From contig VZDJ01000063.1 in NCBI GenBank assembly GCA_008694505.1, forward strand, positions 2,864,339-2,928,338: a stretch of DNA of 64,000 bases, given 5' to 3'. Each line of letters starts with the position of its first letter. Positions within the stretch are counted from its first letter, which is position 1. Origin of the DNA: Cyanoderma ruficeps (lineage: Eukaryota; Chordata; Aves; Passeriformes; Timaliidae). Shown in pieces: positions 39,353-52,425 of this stretch. Below the pieces are notes generated by a model, which saw only the letters and a program-made list of their open reading frames with translations, was not told the DNA's origin and searched no databases. Position numbers and translations under genes: made by a program.

Positions 39353-39560
39353 GGCGGCGGCGCCGCAGAGCGCATGCGCGGCGGCGAGACCCGCCCCGTC
39401 GGAGCGGAGCGTCCCGCCCGCCTCAGCGCGGCCGTCCCGGGCAGGCGGGGCCCGCACACCGCCGCGCCGGGCCGAGCCGGCCCCTGCCCCGTCAGGCGGG
39501 GCCCTGGCAGCCGTCACCGCCTCTGACGGGTGACTCATAGTCGGAGCATGGCAGCAGGGT
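39353..39560 (-). promoter_or_regulatory. CENATAC: CENATAC CpG-island promoter
   Basis: GC- and CpG-rich sequence continues from CENATAC exon 1 to about 39,540. It contains a perfect NRF1 palindrome just upstream of the start codon. No TATA box is seen. Confidence 0.65.
39370..39379. promoter_or_regulatory. CENATAC: NRF1 site GCGCATGCGC
   Basis: Perfect 10-bp NRF1 palindrome 18 bp upstream of the CENATAC ATG. Such sites mark many housekeeping CpG promoters. Confidence 0.65.
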
Positions 39561-39591
39561 GGTGCCGGGCCTGGAGCGTGTGTCCTGCGAG

Positions 39592-39650
39592 GGTCGGCTG
39601 AGGGAGCTGGGATTGTTTAGCTTGGAGAAAAGGAGGCTTATCTTATCACT
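39592..39650 (+). mobile_element. CR1 LINE internal fragment
   Basis: The stretch ggctgagggagctgggattg, then tttagcttggagaaaaggagg, matches the CR1 3' region in forward orientation. It is a short, diverged fragment. Confidence 0.65.
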
Positions 39651-40690
39651 CTCGTGAAAAACGAGTTCCACTCTCTTTTAAAAATTTATAAATTTAATAA
39701 AAAAATTAAAATAGACAATTAGGAGACAAAAAGGGTAAATGTCCCAGCTGGGGTGCCACACCAGAAAGCACACCCTTCTCTTTCAATTACTGTGTTTTAA
39801 GGATTGCTGTTTTACATATTCAATAGACACTAAAACATTCTTTTCTGCTTCAATTATCCCCAATTATCTTATTTGAGAGGAGATGTTGAAAAATAAGTCG
39901 AACACCAGACCAAGCTTTTCTTGAAAAGAAAACTTTCTTCTCAGAGTATCTAAGATGCTCAGTTTTGCCTCTTCAACAATGTAGTAGTTTGTACTGTATC
40001 AAGGTTTGCTTAGTTTTTTTATGTAATCCACAAATATCAATCAGGCAGATTTTGCTTTTGCTAGATGCAAAAGACTACAGTCACATGGCTTTTCCATCTT
40101 GTGTGACAAAGTTCAGTCATTAATGGAAACAACATTGTCCCTGTTACGATCCTCAGGTACAAGCAGGACCCACTCGGTTGGCTGCTTTCCTCAAAAACAC
40201 TGTGCATGCCCAAATCAAAGCCCTTTTCCCTTCCTGCGACTGGAGTTTAACTTGGGATGTGTTGCAAACAAGCTGGCTATTACAGTTTAATAATTTACCA
40301 CATATCAGTTGACCTGTCACACCACAAAGTTGCTTTTCCCTTCCTTCCTGGAGTCAAACCCTCACACAGTGCTGTATGCATCAGCTGAGGCATGGTAACC
40401 CACTAAACCTATGATTATCTATGTGCACTTTCACACAGACACTTCACCTACCCACTTAATTTTGGTACTTCAGAAATAAACTCACTCAAGAGTGCTAGAC
40501 TGAATTCAGTCATGTTAATAATCTCAAAACAATGTGAATATTTTGGGGGGGTAGAAGAAGTCCTCCAATAGGTAGACCTTGCTTGCGGATGAAGTCTCTT
40601 GACTTGCTGTTTTTCAGCCAGGCACGGCTTTTGAAAGACGTGTGAGGCACCAGTGTGAGTAAAATACAGAAGAATATTTGGATGATGGAC
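39651..40690. other. Non-coding, AT-rich stretch
   Basis: AT-rich from 39,660 to 39,735, then ordinary intergenic sequence. No coding exon or RNA gene recognised. It may include old repeat DNA that I cannot name. Confidence 0.5.
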
Positions 40691-40693
40691 TTG

Positions 40694-41110
40694 TGTAGTG
40701 GTTTAGGGCAAATTTTGGAACAAAACCTCTGAATGAGGTCCCTCTAGAAAGCAAATTCAAACAGCCCCTCCGCCAACCAGATCAGGAAAAAATTTCCTTA
40801 GAGAAAAGTGGAAAAAACTGTTCAACAAGCAAAGTGTTCACAAGCATTAAANAAAACCCCAAAAAAACCCAATAAAACCTCACTGTTCTGAAGAGGGATG
40901 TCAAAATTGAGAAAGTCCTTGCTAGGGGTTGCAGCTCAGCTCAACCAGTCTCTTTATCAGTCCCTCGAGTGACGGAAAATGCCATCCTGGGCCCCAGTGG
41001 GCCGCAGGTGTGAGCTCCTGGTGTCTCTCTGGGTCTTCAAACAGTCCAGGGAAATTCTCTGCCTCAGCTAGCTAAAAACTATCTAAAAGCAAAGATCTCT
41101 CACTCGCTGT
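40694..41110 (+). mobile_element. Possible endogenous-retrovirus LTR fragment
   Basis: The opening TGTAGTGGTTTAGGGCAAAT, together with an A/C-rich tract and AATAAA near 40,871, resembles avian ERV LTR ends. The single N of the window lies inside (40,852). No target-site duplication could be fixed and no retroviral reading frame is present, so boundaries and class are uncertain. Confidence 0.4.
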
Positions 41111-41639
41111 CTGTCTGTAGACAACACAGCCCAGGAGCAGAATGCGGAGGAGTGAGTGCAGCTTCTGAAAACAAACCCTGCGCTTCTTTCCAGCACTTTG
41201 CTCTTGGAACCAGACTCAAAGGTGTGGAACTTAACATCCAGCATAAACAGAACAGACAAATGGGGATACAAGCATCATAAAGTCACCCCAGGACAACTTG
41301 TCCATGGGAAGACACAGTTCTCTGTACTGCTTTCCAGGAGCTGCCCTGGGAAGGGCAGCCTGGCAATGCTGGAGGAGGATAATCAGAACCTGTGGCTTGG
41401 CCACCAGAGGCCGTGTGAGCTGGGATTTTGCAGGGAGTGACTGAATTCACCTGTAGCTTGTTTGGAATCGGTAGAGTTCGGTGGAGCTTCTCCAGCAAAA
41501 TCTAATTACAGAATGTAGTATATGTTATAAAATAAATTCGTGCTTAAAATTAAGGTTTCCAAAATTGTAGAAATCTTCAGGCAGCTGGAGAGAAAAACTA
41601 ATTCACAATTGTAAGAACACAGGCTGAAGACAGGGTGGA

Positions 41640-42090
41640 TTCCAGATTTGCAACAGAAAAGGGGTGGCTCAGCAGGAGATGGACCATCTACCAGGGCAGG
41701 CTGGACTACTCCCTCAGTGATTGATACCTGATATGGATCTGAGATAAGGAGATCAACGATGTCAAGCATGAGCATCCCAATGCCAAGTTCTCTGCCCGGA
41801 AAGATGCTTTGAAGAACCAAATGCAAGAGAGAAGTTACATGAATATGAAAACTGAGCAAGGGTGGACAGAAGACCCTGCCTTAGGGGAAAAAAAACTGTA
41901 TAAAACAGACCTCTCCAAAGCTGAAATTGTGAATGGGAGGAGATTGGTTCATGAGAGGCCGTCCCTGTGTTCACCCAACATTCGATTCCCAGGATCGAAG
42001 TTGTCTCTTTTGTTGTGGCTGTCCGAGATCGCTTTTCATGGCAAAATAAATTTGCTTTCTATTAAATTGGCTGCGTATCTTCTATAACAT
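41640..42090 (+). mobile_element. Probable LTR (solo or truncated)
   Basis: TATAAAA at 41899-41905 and AATAAA at 42045-42050 lie about 145 bp apart, as in the U3-R part of an LTR. They are followed by a T-rich U5-like tail ending near 42,089 in CA. No gag, pol or env reading frame is adjacent. The limits are approximate, and a relic promoter of another kind is possible. Confidence 0.45.
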
Positions 42091-45000
42091 AGAGCAATAA
42101 AGGAGGTGAGAAGCAGCTGCAGAACTTTTAGGGCTGGTAGCAGAAACAGGCTGCAGATGGCCAGTTTTCTTTCTCTCATCTTTTCCTGGGTTTCTGTGTT
42201 CTCAGAGGAGGCTGTACTGGTGTTTAGAAGTGGTAAGTATTACTAGGGAAGGATCCGATATAACGTTTTATGATACAATGCTCCACCAAGAGAAGCCCTG
42301 AACAGGTGTACTTAGACCATTCTCAAAACAAAAAAAGGTATGAAAAGACTTTGCCAGTTTTTCCTGCCTCTGCTGCAGAGATAGAAAGCATTCCCCCATT
42401 TGGCAATGTTTATTTCCTACTGGTAGAGCGGAGGTGCTGCCATAACACACACAGGTAAAGAAGGAAATCAGTCCTGTGGTCTGCCTTGTCTGTTCAACAA
42501 AGCTAGCAAGATGGGAAACAGAAATGTTGGCTTCCAGCTTAAAGCCTAAATATGTTTCAAATATATATGTTTGTAACCACAAACCTTTCCCTTAAGTACA
42601 GGAAAAGGCTAAAGGGCCTTAATTTTCCCTTTGGCTATTCAGTTACTGAATCCTAGTCTCAATGGTTTGTATGCTTGTGTATTCTGCATGAAAGCATGTA
42701 ACCCCTGAGTGCTGCCCTGCCACCCCTGCATTCCCAGGGAGAGAGATTTGGATCAGACTGATAGAGCTGATTTGGGGCAAATTGAACGTAAATCTGATAA
42801 TCTGCCAGTTCCTTATGGTTTATCCAGGACCTCATGCTTGTAACATCATTTTTTGGCCCCCCTCTAGCTTCAGAAGGTGCAACAGAAGATAGAAGAGAAC
42901 ATGCTGTCACATGCAGGAGGCCAAAGTACCCAGCATTGCTGTCTGCATAATAACCCTATAATATTATAATATAATAACACAATAATAAGGAAGCTGAAAA
43001 CATAGAGAGATGACAAATTGGAGGTGCCTTGGCTTAAGACATCTGGATTCTTCAAAGCTAGCTCTTTTCAGATGAGTGTTACTTTCACAGAAGCCAACTG
43101 ATGGGATAGTTTAACTGAAAACAGATCTCGCCTACTCCTGCACACTTGTAACACAGTTACTACAGGGAAGTTCTGTAAGGCTGAAGGCTGGGATTAAGGG
43201 CAGTTCTTGTTTTTGCTGATTCCTGTCTCCTGGCACTTCAGATTAAAACTTGTCTGCAAATCAGGAGGAAAGAACATTTCAGATTTGAGTCTTAACTGGG
43301 AGTGTGCTCAATTGCTCCTCAGGGTGTCTGACTTTTGTGCATGTATGTAAGGTGTAGGTATATGCCTTCAGCCATGGCTTCATGTGAATGTGCTCTTTGG
43401 GGTCTTCTCAACAAGCCAGAGACACTGTATTTGCTCCTGTTTTTGAAAAAGGCTGAAGATAGGGTAGCTCTATAACTTGGCTTCCAATTCAGAGTTGTTA
43501 CAGGAGTCTGGCTTGATGGCTGTGGCATTCCTCAGCCCCTGGAAGCTTTAAATTTGTACAGAGTGACATCTGCTTGTCTATGGCAACACGAGAGTATGGA
43601 GGGTATCATCTCTTGTTTGGGCTTTCCCCACCCAATGGCATTTGTTTGGAAGCAAGCTCAGTGGATTTGGTGGGGAACCCTTGAGGTCATGCCAAGCAGC
43701 TGTAGGGTTTATATTTTTTTCCTCCCTGTAGTAGAACAGAGATTAATTTCCAATTAAGTAAGTGGTCCTTTTTCCCTTCTTCCTAGTACAGGGTGTACAG
43801 TAGATGCCTGGCTTATCATCACACCAGGCCACTCCTGCTCTGCTGGCATTGCTTCAGTTCCTTGTGCTGCAGTAAATAGCTGATGCTGTGTAATGCAGAC
43901 AGAGCTCCCAGGATTTGCGTGGGCTGGGGTTAGAAACAATCCTTTCTGTTAAAGAGAGGCAGCAGGGAAAGTACGGGCAGGCTCAATGATAGGGAACACA
44001 AGACAGAGAGAAGGCTGTGAGTGGTGAGAGATGCTTCCTCCATTGGCACAGGACCCAGGGCTGTGCCAGGGTGCCCAGTTATTCCTGCAAGTGACTCGTG
44101 TGTCTTTGATGGTACCATAGGCAGATGCTGCTGTCGTTGTAGCTGTTCATAGCCTCCTCAGGATGTGAGAACACCACAGATGTACTTGATGAGCATTGCA
44201 GCCGGTTTTATTAGCTGTATTCTCTTCTCTCTGAATGGCTACACTATTTTTCTGGTGGGGGAAAGGTGGCCTCTTACCCTCCACGTCTTCAAATTCTGTG
44301 AAGTTGCAGTAAAAGAGCTGAACTCATATCTGTCCCTCCTCTGTGATTTTTAAAACCACTTCAAAGGTGAGCTGGCAGATGACTGAAGCGACTGGTTCCG
44401 CCAGGCTCATTTCTGCTCACCTTTCCTGCCGCTCCCCCGTGGAACAAAGCACATAGTTTCCCTTTGATTTCCCACTTTGAAAGCCATAGGGGACAGAGTT
44501 TGAAATAGCCCACAAGTTTTTTAGTGTCTCTTCTCTGGTACCTTCCTGAAGTGCTGAGTGGACCAGGACAAGACTCCAGGAAGGAGACCTGGCTTGTGGC
44601 TAAATTGGCCAGTGGGATGCTCCACCCTCCTGGGTGTAGCAGCCGGCATCCCCAGGTTTGTGGGTAGGCTGAGGTAACACTGCAGCAACACGGGGAAGGA
44701 GCCACAGTGTCTGGGATTTGGTGGCTTTGACTGATGCATGGAGGGGTTCCAGAGTCCAGCCTGGCTGCCTGTCACCAGCAGTACGTGCCACCTTATGGCA
44801 CAGCTATTGCCCCAGGGATGGAGGGGTCTGCCCTGCTCTCCATTTCTTTGCCAAGAAGAGATGGCACACGGCAGAGTGGAGTGCATACTGCCAGTCTCCT
44901 GCCAGGCAAGGGGGAGAAAAGCAGTTTGAGTTTGGGTGCCTCAGCCAGTGCCCAAGGCACAGGCTGCTTGCCCTTTCTGAAAGGGATTGTGTCACAAGTG

Positions 45001-45840
45001 TGAGGCTGGATGGAGAAGAGAGGAAAGTAGGGCTTGTTTTTGTGATGTGAGTTTCTTTATTTCCTTCTGTGCCATCAGGACTAGAGAGGTTTGCAAAGCT
45101 TTAACACATAGGGCTGTCATCTGCAAACAGGCAGTGATGCAGCCTGTCCCTGGCCTGGAGCAGACTACGTAATATGAAATCTACAGCCCCATCTCAGTGT
45201 CCCAGAGCTCTCTTAGCAAAATACAAACAGAGCTTGTCTGTGCTCAGCTTACAAGATGACAGGATCACTGCCTTGCAGCAGTGCAGCTGCACAGCACATG
45301 CATGGTGTTTAGTGCAGGTGCTGCAGGTGGTGGCTGTGATCCTCAGAAACAGTGGTACGCTGACTTAGTGCAGGAAGCAGTAGGATAATAAAGCAGTAGA
45401 AATTGGTCATGTTGAGAGAAGTACCAGATGACAGTCTTGAGTAAAGGTTAATTAATCTGACCTCCATTATTCTGGTGAGGCTCTCCATGCTTTATCGTCA
45501 CTTTTGTATGTATTGTGAAGCTGCAAAATCAAGAGGAAACCTCCATTGCCTGCTGGTTCAGGGCCAGGCTGAATGCCTGTATAAGGCTGCTTTTGTGACA
45601 GTGTTGAAAATGCAAATATATTTGTGTGCAGTTTTGTGTGTTTTTGTGTGTTTCCCTCTCGGACCCCAGGTGCAAGAATTGATGCTGGAATCATACTCAG
45701 CTGCCTACAATAGGATGACCCACATGTTGGGGCTTAAACCTCTGTGTAAGATCACTCTGTGATTCAAACCTGCTCATCCTGCTAGCTGAGAGTCACTGAG
45801 ATTAGGAGGACCATATCAGTGAAGGTTTAGTCTGATAAAA
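42091..45840. other. Non-coding intergenic stretch
   Basis: No exon, RNA gene or mobile element that I can support. A short AT-rich low-complexity run lies at about 42,955-42,990. All reading frames are short and unlike known proteins. Confidence 0.5.
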
Positions 45841-46024
45841 ACCATTCTCTTAACACTGCTGTTTGAAACAGGGATATTGTATCTTTAAGGCACCCCCTTC
45901 TCATTCCCCTAATACCTCTAGGCCTCTGAATGATTCTAGAGGAGAGGATCAGTGCAGGAGTTTAAGGCATCTTTGCCTGCCCTGCTGCACTGCTCACTTG
46001 CTGCTCCGAAGACTGTGCTTTGCT

Positions 46025-46056
46025 GTTTCTATGGAAACCATTAGTTGCTAAGCAAC
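46025..46056. promoter_or_regulatory. Two adjacent RFX X-box palindromes
   Basis: GTTTCTATGGAAAC (46025-46038) and GTTGCTAAGCAAC (46044-46056) are both inverted-repeat X-box motifs of the type bound by RFX factors (consensus GTTGCCATGGCAAC). The second is a perfect palindrome around its central base. The centres are about 18 bp apart. No promoter or gene is nearby, so a distal enhancer is the simplest reading. Confidence 0.5.
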
Positions 46057-46059
46057 TGG

Positions 46060-49000
46060 AGCATCATCTGTGGTGAGCCCTCGCATCTAATTATCCCATC
46101 ACAGTGGCTGAGAGGGGCTGGGGGGGGATTAACTCCTCTACCATGGCAGATCCATTGACAACACTTTAGTCACATTTAAAGGGACATTGTCTCCCTTCTG
46201 CCACACTTATGAGGAGGAATAAGGTTTTCTGCAAGCAGCAGATACACTGTCTGTGCTCATGGCATGCTTGGAGCTTCCATGCACTTGCATGGAGCTCTAC
46301 AGGGAGCTCTTCCTTCTGTTCAAGTTGTTCATGATGCACTTAGCTGTACATTTGGATCATGTAGCCTTTGCCTTGTGGACTGTATCTGGGCCATACTTCG
46401 TGTATTTTTTTTTGTCTTGTGGTCACCTCGATGCTGCCCTTACTGTCTCTGTCCCCAGAGCCTGATGTCATGTCTGCTTTGTGAGGTATTCCTAATTCTT
46501 CAGAACTCAGCAATGGAAGAGGTGGGCAGCTCTCTGTGTTCTGTCTGCAAACATTGCATAGCTTGTTATCCACTTCCATATTATCTTACTGTTTACTTCT
46601 GGGAGGGATAGAGATTGTCATCAAGGAGCACTGAAAGCCTGAGGGGTGGAGTAACAACTACAGAAAATCTCATTTTTCTGATCTCTGTAAGTGGACAAAG
46701 CCATCAGCAGCCTGGTGAATTTTGCACATTCAGATAAAATAGTCAATCTGAGAGCTGATTCTGATTTTGAGTTTGCAAACACAAGGTTGATGTAGTGTAG
46801 GATTCAGTCTCCCCACTGTGACAGATTGCATCTGAATGAGGTTCCCAGATTTGTGAGGAGAGTTGTACTGGTTTGAATTACCTTCAGACAAATGCCTGAG
46901 TTTAGTGAAGACCTGACTGCACCAGGTCCATGCTTGGGTGCGTTGTATCCGCTTCTTGCCTGCTCCCATCAAGATGGATAGGGACTGATTCCTCCTCAGT
47001 TTTCACTTTCTGCCAGAAAATGGATGCTTTGTGATTTACTAAGGTATTGCTTTTCTAGTGGCTGAATCAATGAAAGTTGGGAAGTCTATTAGAAAGTTTT
47101 CCTGGTTTTTTACTGCCTAGATCTGTGAGCCAGCTTTGAGTTACTGCAAAGCTCCCTAGCAGAGTTCACTGTCCTTTGTATGGACAGCGAGGATAGAGCT
47201 TCAGCAGGAGGGTGGCCCATTCTTACTTCTAAAAACAAGAGAAGCCCTAATACCTCTCCAGACTGACATTTTTCTGTGTCTACCTTTGAACTGTAATGTC
47301 TTTCACTGCAGCCAAAGCCTTCAGGCACTATCCAGCCCTGGCAATATGTTGTGCCAACATGTTAGCACTGCTTCCACTCCTCCCCATTGACACAGGACCA
47401 GAGCATGTGGCTCTCCAAGGACTGAGTGACCCGGGGCTAGGTGGGATAGGGTAACTTGGGAAGATGGAGCAGGTGCCCCCCTGCCTTGCTCTCAGAGTAC
47501 ACAAATGATGGTGGTTATTATTAAGAGCTCTTGTAATGATCTCAGGGAGGGGCCAGTGCAGGGGAGAGACATATTTTGTCATGAAAATGGGAAATGTAAT
47601 TAAAGTCCACATGTTAATTAAGAGCTGAAGGGAAGAAATAGATGGATTTCTTCCTGAAGTTGCATTGGCATTGGCAGGTGGGCACTCTGCATAATGCTAA
47701 TCAACAAGGAAGAAAGGCTTTGGAGGAGAGGCATGAGAGAGATTTTGCACAGAGGCTCCCATGGCTTTGAATGGAGCACACAGTGTCAAGGAAAAGCTTT
47801 GTTTTCCCTGGCCAAGGCTGGGGAAAAGAGGAACACCATCCACAACCTTTTGCATTTGGTTCCTTGGTGTAAATTTGCAGCGTCAAGAAGAGGTGGTCCA
47901 GGTCTGATCACCCATGTGTGTTTCTCTCTGGCCTGCCTAGGCACCTCCCTCAAACAAGTGGATGTGAGAGCATTCCTGAGCTCCTGCTGCCCCATCAGCA
48001 GTGGGCATTCCAGCCAAGCACAAATCTAGTGCAGCTCCTGGGACAGCAAGTGAGGCTACCCCACAGCTCTATGCAGGTCAGGGCTGCTGAAACCTACTCA
48101 TCTGCCCCTCTGGAAACATGTAAGGTGGCTAATCAGGTGCAGATCCCTGGTGGTTTCAGATGCTTTAATATGAATTTTTATGCTTGCTTTTCTCTTACCG
48201 GTCAGAAACCTATGAAACTACAGCTCTGCTTCTCTGACGGGGCAGGTACAGAGGGAGGACCTCACAGGTTTGAGTCTTTGACTCATTTGCCACATGGGAG
48301 AGATCTGCAGAAATGCATTTGGAAATATCTTCCCTCTTCGTAGCTTGGCATTAATGTGTTTAACAGGGGCATCCTCTGCTCCTTCAGCTGTGCCGGAACC
48401 CCAATACCACAGCCTGTGGAAAGGGGCTGACTACTACACATGCCTTGTGGGAAGCCCAAGCACTGTATGGGAAGTGAGGTGGGAATGAGTAGAGGGGCTG
48501 GGAGTGTGATGCACCTGCTTACAAGAGGGAACTGCAGAATTTGAATGCATCCGTGAGGAAAGAGGGTAGTGTGTGCATGATGCTATTTAAGAGAGAAGAG
48601 GAAAATTCTGCTTCTTTGCAAAAGTGAGAAGAAGGTTGTCTGCACACAGAACTTAAGGGAACTGTTCAAAATGTAGTTTGCCATGTGCTGGGACTCACAG
48701 GGATCAGGAGGAGCAAGTGTGCAAGCCTCTGCCTCATACATGATGTCCTAGAGTCAGGAAGGAGTAATCTAAAAGCTGTTTGAGCCATGTGCTGCATCTT
48801 AATGAGGGAAGCACCACTCACAAAAATGCTGCAGAGCCCGGCTCCTGCTGCCTAGCTTTGCTACCAGTGTGGCTATTTCCCTGCAATGACCAAAAGGCCT
48901 TGTGCTGTCAGATTGTGCCTGAGGACTTGTGCAGAACAGTTAGTGTGCCTCCTGATGCCATCCAAAGCCAGGTGAAGCACTCCCTTTACACTCAGGAGTT

Positions 49001-50715
49001 TCTTGGTAGAGAGCAGCAGCACCTCTCTATTTGAGCAGAGCATGGCATCAGGCAGAATCAGGGCAAAATTTGAGAAGGTGCCAAGCATGATGAATTTGAT
49101 TTGTAAAATTGTCTATGCCTCTCCTAGTAGAGCAAGACTTTGCTGGAGCAGCGCATGTAAATACACAGTGCCATTACACAGGTGCTGGGACAAAGAAATT
49201 AAAGTGAGGCAAGGAAATTTGGAAGATAGAAAGTCACTGCTAAAGTTGGAGTTTGGAGAGAACACTGAGTTGAGGGATTTGTAATTGCTTGTTTGAGAAT
49301 GGTGCTTGAAGTATTGCAGTTCCTTCCAGGTGGTTGGCTGGGTGGAATGTTTCCTGGCTATCAGATGGCCAGCAGTGTTTGCAGTTTGCTTCCTGATCTA
49401 GAAGTGAAACTAGGGAATGTCTCGCTCTGTCTGCTGGGCTATACTGCATCCTTGTTCTTCCTATTCACTCTTGTGCCCTCTCTTTTGTTTTTCATTTCCT
49501 TTTGGCATCTTGGGGCTTAAAGCCTTTCCAAGAAGAATTGACATTAGGAGAGCAGCCGCTGAGGAAGCTTGCCAAATGCTCTACATCGGCTGACAGCTCT
49601 TCTCAAAACCAGATGGCTACTAATTAAAGGGAGTCAAGTGGGAAGGCTGCCTTGGCCTTTCTATTTCTTTTTCCTTCCTTTGATTAACAGAGTGTGTGAC
49701 CTTGGAGGAAGATCATATTCATGTCTTTCCTGGGAATTCCTCTCCTAGTGCTTGTAATCTGCAGAGATCCCAGTGCTTATCTGCTGGGTGCAGGATCTTT
49801 CTGAGGAAGCAGGCTGACTGTGTGCTCGAAGCACAAGGTAGCTGCCATGGGTGGTAGGACAGAAATGCAGTTGTAAAAAGAAAACACAAACTGGGGGAGG
49901 AAAATTAAATATTGGGAAGAGCTCTTCTCGGAGATCTTTCCTGGGACTTTTACTTGAAACCTTATATTGTCAGTAGAAGAGAGACTGATGTCATCCTCAG
50001 GGAACTTCTTGTTCCTCAGCCTGCTGCACCTTTCACATAGAGAAGCCCTTTACGTGGCCAATCTTAGGCCATTTGTGTGCATGTGGGCTGCTCCGTGTGG
50101 CTTTTCTCCATCGTACTGGGAGCTGAATGGCTGGGAAGATGAAAGGCAAGCACATACTTCTTTTATTTTCAAGAACATTTGGTTTCTAGAACCAATCTTA
50201 ACAGATGCACTGTCAACGCTTAACAATTCAACCTAGTGTGGAAGAACTGGGTACGAAGAAAACTGCACTGGCAGTAACAAACACCTCCCATTCCAATTCA
50301 TGTCCAAGAAAAGGGTAGCGATTTTGTCTTGATTATATTCCAGAGCAGTAGTCCTCCACAGGTTCCCTTGCTGAAATCTTGGTCCTCCCCTCTGCCACTG
50401 TCCTTTCCTCCTTCAAATGCAGCCTCTTGCTCAATTTAAGTAAATGTGCTGCACTGGAAAACACCAGGGCACAGTTACTTAAGGAGCAAAGAAGTGAACA
50501 AATGACAATTCATTAAAATATGTCATTGTAATTGTTTGCAACTTTCTGTGCGTGGTCTTAATCTGTGAGGCCAAAGCACAAATTTTCAGAACAAAACAAA
50601 AGACAGCAAGAAGGTGACAGTCAAGGGCCTGGAGCACTATCTCCTGCCTGCCTCTCAACCACACAGCAGTGACCACACCAGCTTTCCCACAGGAACAGGC
50701 AGGAAATCTCTCAGT
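46060..50715. other. Non-coding intergenic stretch
   Basis: No gene, RNA gene or repeat could be supported. It includes TAATTA-type motifs near 47,597-47,622 that may be regulatory. Reading frames are short and unrecognised. Confidence 0.5.
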
Positions 50716-50860
50716 GTGTTGGTTTAACACAGCCTGGATTTTTGGGGGAAAACCACAGATGTGGCTTCTGTGAGAAGCTGCTAGAAGCTTCCACTATGTC
50801 CGACAGAGCCAATCTCTGAAGGCTCGGGAATAATATCTTTCCAACCTAAGAAAGGACTTC
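50716..50860 (+). mobile_element. Truncated ERV LTR fragment of a songbird-type family
   Basis: It begins TGTTGGTTTAACACAGCC and contains gtggcttctgtgagaagctg and cagagccaatctctgaaggc. I recall these as hallmarks of an abundant ERVL-type LTR in songbird genomes. Only the first roughly 140 bp remain. Identified from memory, not by search. Confidence 0.6.
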
Positions 50861-52184
50861 AGCATTTGGGGTGCTCTCTAGACCTGTCTCTGCTGCACTG
50901 CTTAGGCTGCTTGCTGCAGACTATGTGCCAGTGCCTTCCAGCCTGGAAAGGGTTAAATCTCAAAAGCACCTCCTGGGGTTTTGCTACTTCTTTTCATCTC
51001 TGTTTTATTTCCTCGAAGACAGAGATGAGCTGTCTGGATCTGGCTCGACCTCCCAGCAAAGCCCATGGCCACACTCTGCAGCACAGACTGCCTGTCTGCA
51101 GAGGGACACACAGATCTGCTGTGCCGGACCCCTTTTGGAGGTGGGCATGAATATTTCATTACAGGGAGAGGATGCTTCAGCAGCACCATGCAAATGTGGA
51201 TTTGCATAGTGCTGTAAGGGACAAAGGAGAACAGACCCCAGAGGTCCACTGAGAAGAGAAGGCTCACAAGGGTAAAGGAACCTTCTGGGCCCACTCACCT
51301 TTTTTCTGCAAGGCCAATGGTACAGTGAGCCACAGGTAGTGCCAGCAGCTCCTGCACACACCTGCCATTCTTTACCTGGATGCAATATCCCAGGGAAAAC
51401 TGCAGGTTGGCTTAACCTGGTGGAGGATAGCAGGGCAGCCCTATCGGTCTTCAGGACATCCCCAGTACCTAAGACCCTGTCAGAATGCTGCACCAGCTCC
51501 AAAATTTTGGAAGTAACCAAATGGCCATTCTTAACTGGAGCCCAGGTTTCTAAAGAGGCACAATATCCAACTGGAACCAGAAAAGACATCTCATGGGGAA
51601 CTGGACTGATTTGGTACAAACTGTGTAATAGATGCTCTGTAGGCACTCAATACAACCTTCTCCATTCAAAAGGAGAGTGAGGTTTGAGATTCTGTTTGGA
51701 TCACACAATGTGTAGAGTGGGTCCTGTCTGAGAGTCTCTGAAAATCTGGAGTACATGCAAAAAGCAGAAAGAAAATGGACTGAAGGGCACAACACAGAAC
51801 TGCCTACAGAAAGGCTCAGCTTGTCTCAACTTCTTGAGCATGATTTAGCAGCAGTATGAGCAGGGGTCTACTACTGAAGTGTATTGTTATCTGTGGCTTC
51901 ATGTGGAAGGAACAATCAGGCATCCTGGTTCAAGTCCCCCAAACCCCAACCAGACAGCAGTGATGCAAACGGGTGGATACTGATCTTGCTACCTGTGGCT
52001 AGACACACAGCCTTCCTGCAGCTCTGGCATTGCTTCCCACCACCAGGGACATCACTTGGTTCTCAGTGTCCATGACTCAGAGAGGACAGTTGTAAAGTGT
52101 GCTAAGGTACCTGTTACACAGGTATTCAAGAAGGGTCATCCACACAGGAAAGAATGATCTCTGTCTAAAGGATGTAGTCTTAAG

Positions 52185-52425
52185 CTGCATGAAGGGAGGT
52201 TTAGGTTTCACATTAGGAAGAATTTCTGCAGAAAAAGGGTGATTAGACTTCAAAGGGTGAATGGACTGCCCAGAGGTGGTGTCTTAAACACCATCCCTGA
52301 AGGTGTTTAAGAAAAGACTGGACGTGGCACTTAGTGCCATGGTTAAATTGACATGGTGGTGTTTGGTCCTAGGTTGGACTCAGTGATCTCAGAGGTCTTT
52401 TCCAACCCAGTTGATTCTGTGATTG
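52185..52425 (+). mobile_element. CR1 LINE 3' end
   Basis: The sequence runs from ttcacattaggaagaatttc through gactgcccagaggtggtgtc and ccctgaaggtgtttaagaaa to ttttccaacccagttgattc, ending tgtgatt. It is a typical avian CR1 tail in forward orientation, including the terminal octamer-like end. Confidence 0.9.

Noticed and set aside
39353..39538. Upstream in-frame ATG extending CENATAC by 62 aa
   Set aside because: The family begins close to the first zinc-finger Cys pair, as MAVHYCGLC does. The extension is Ala/Gly/Arg-rich CpG-island sequence and lies across the NRF1 promoter motif.
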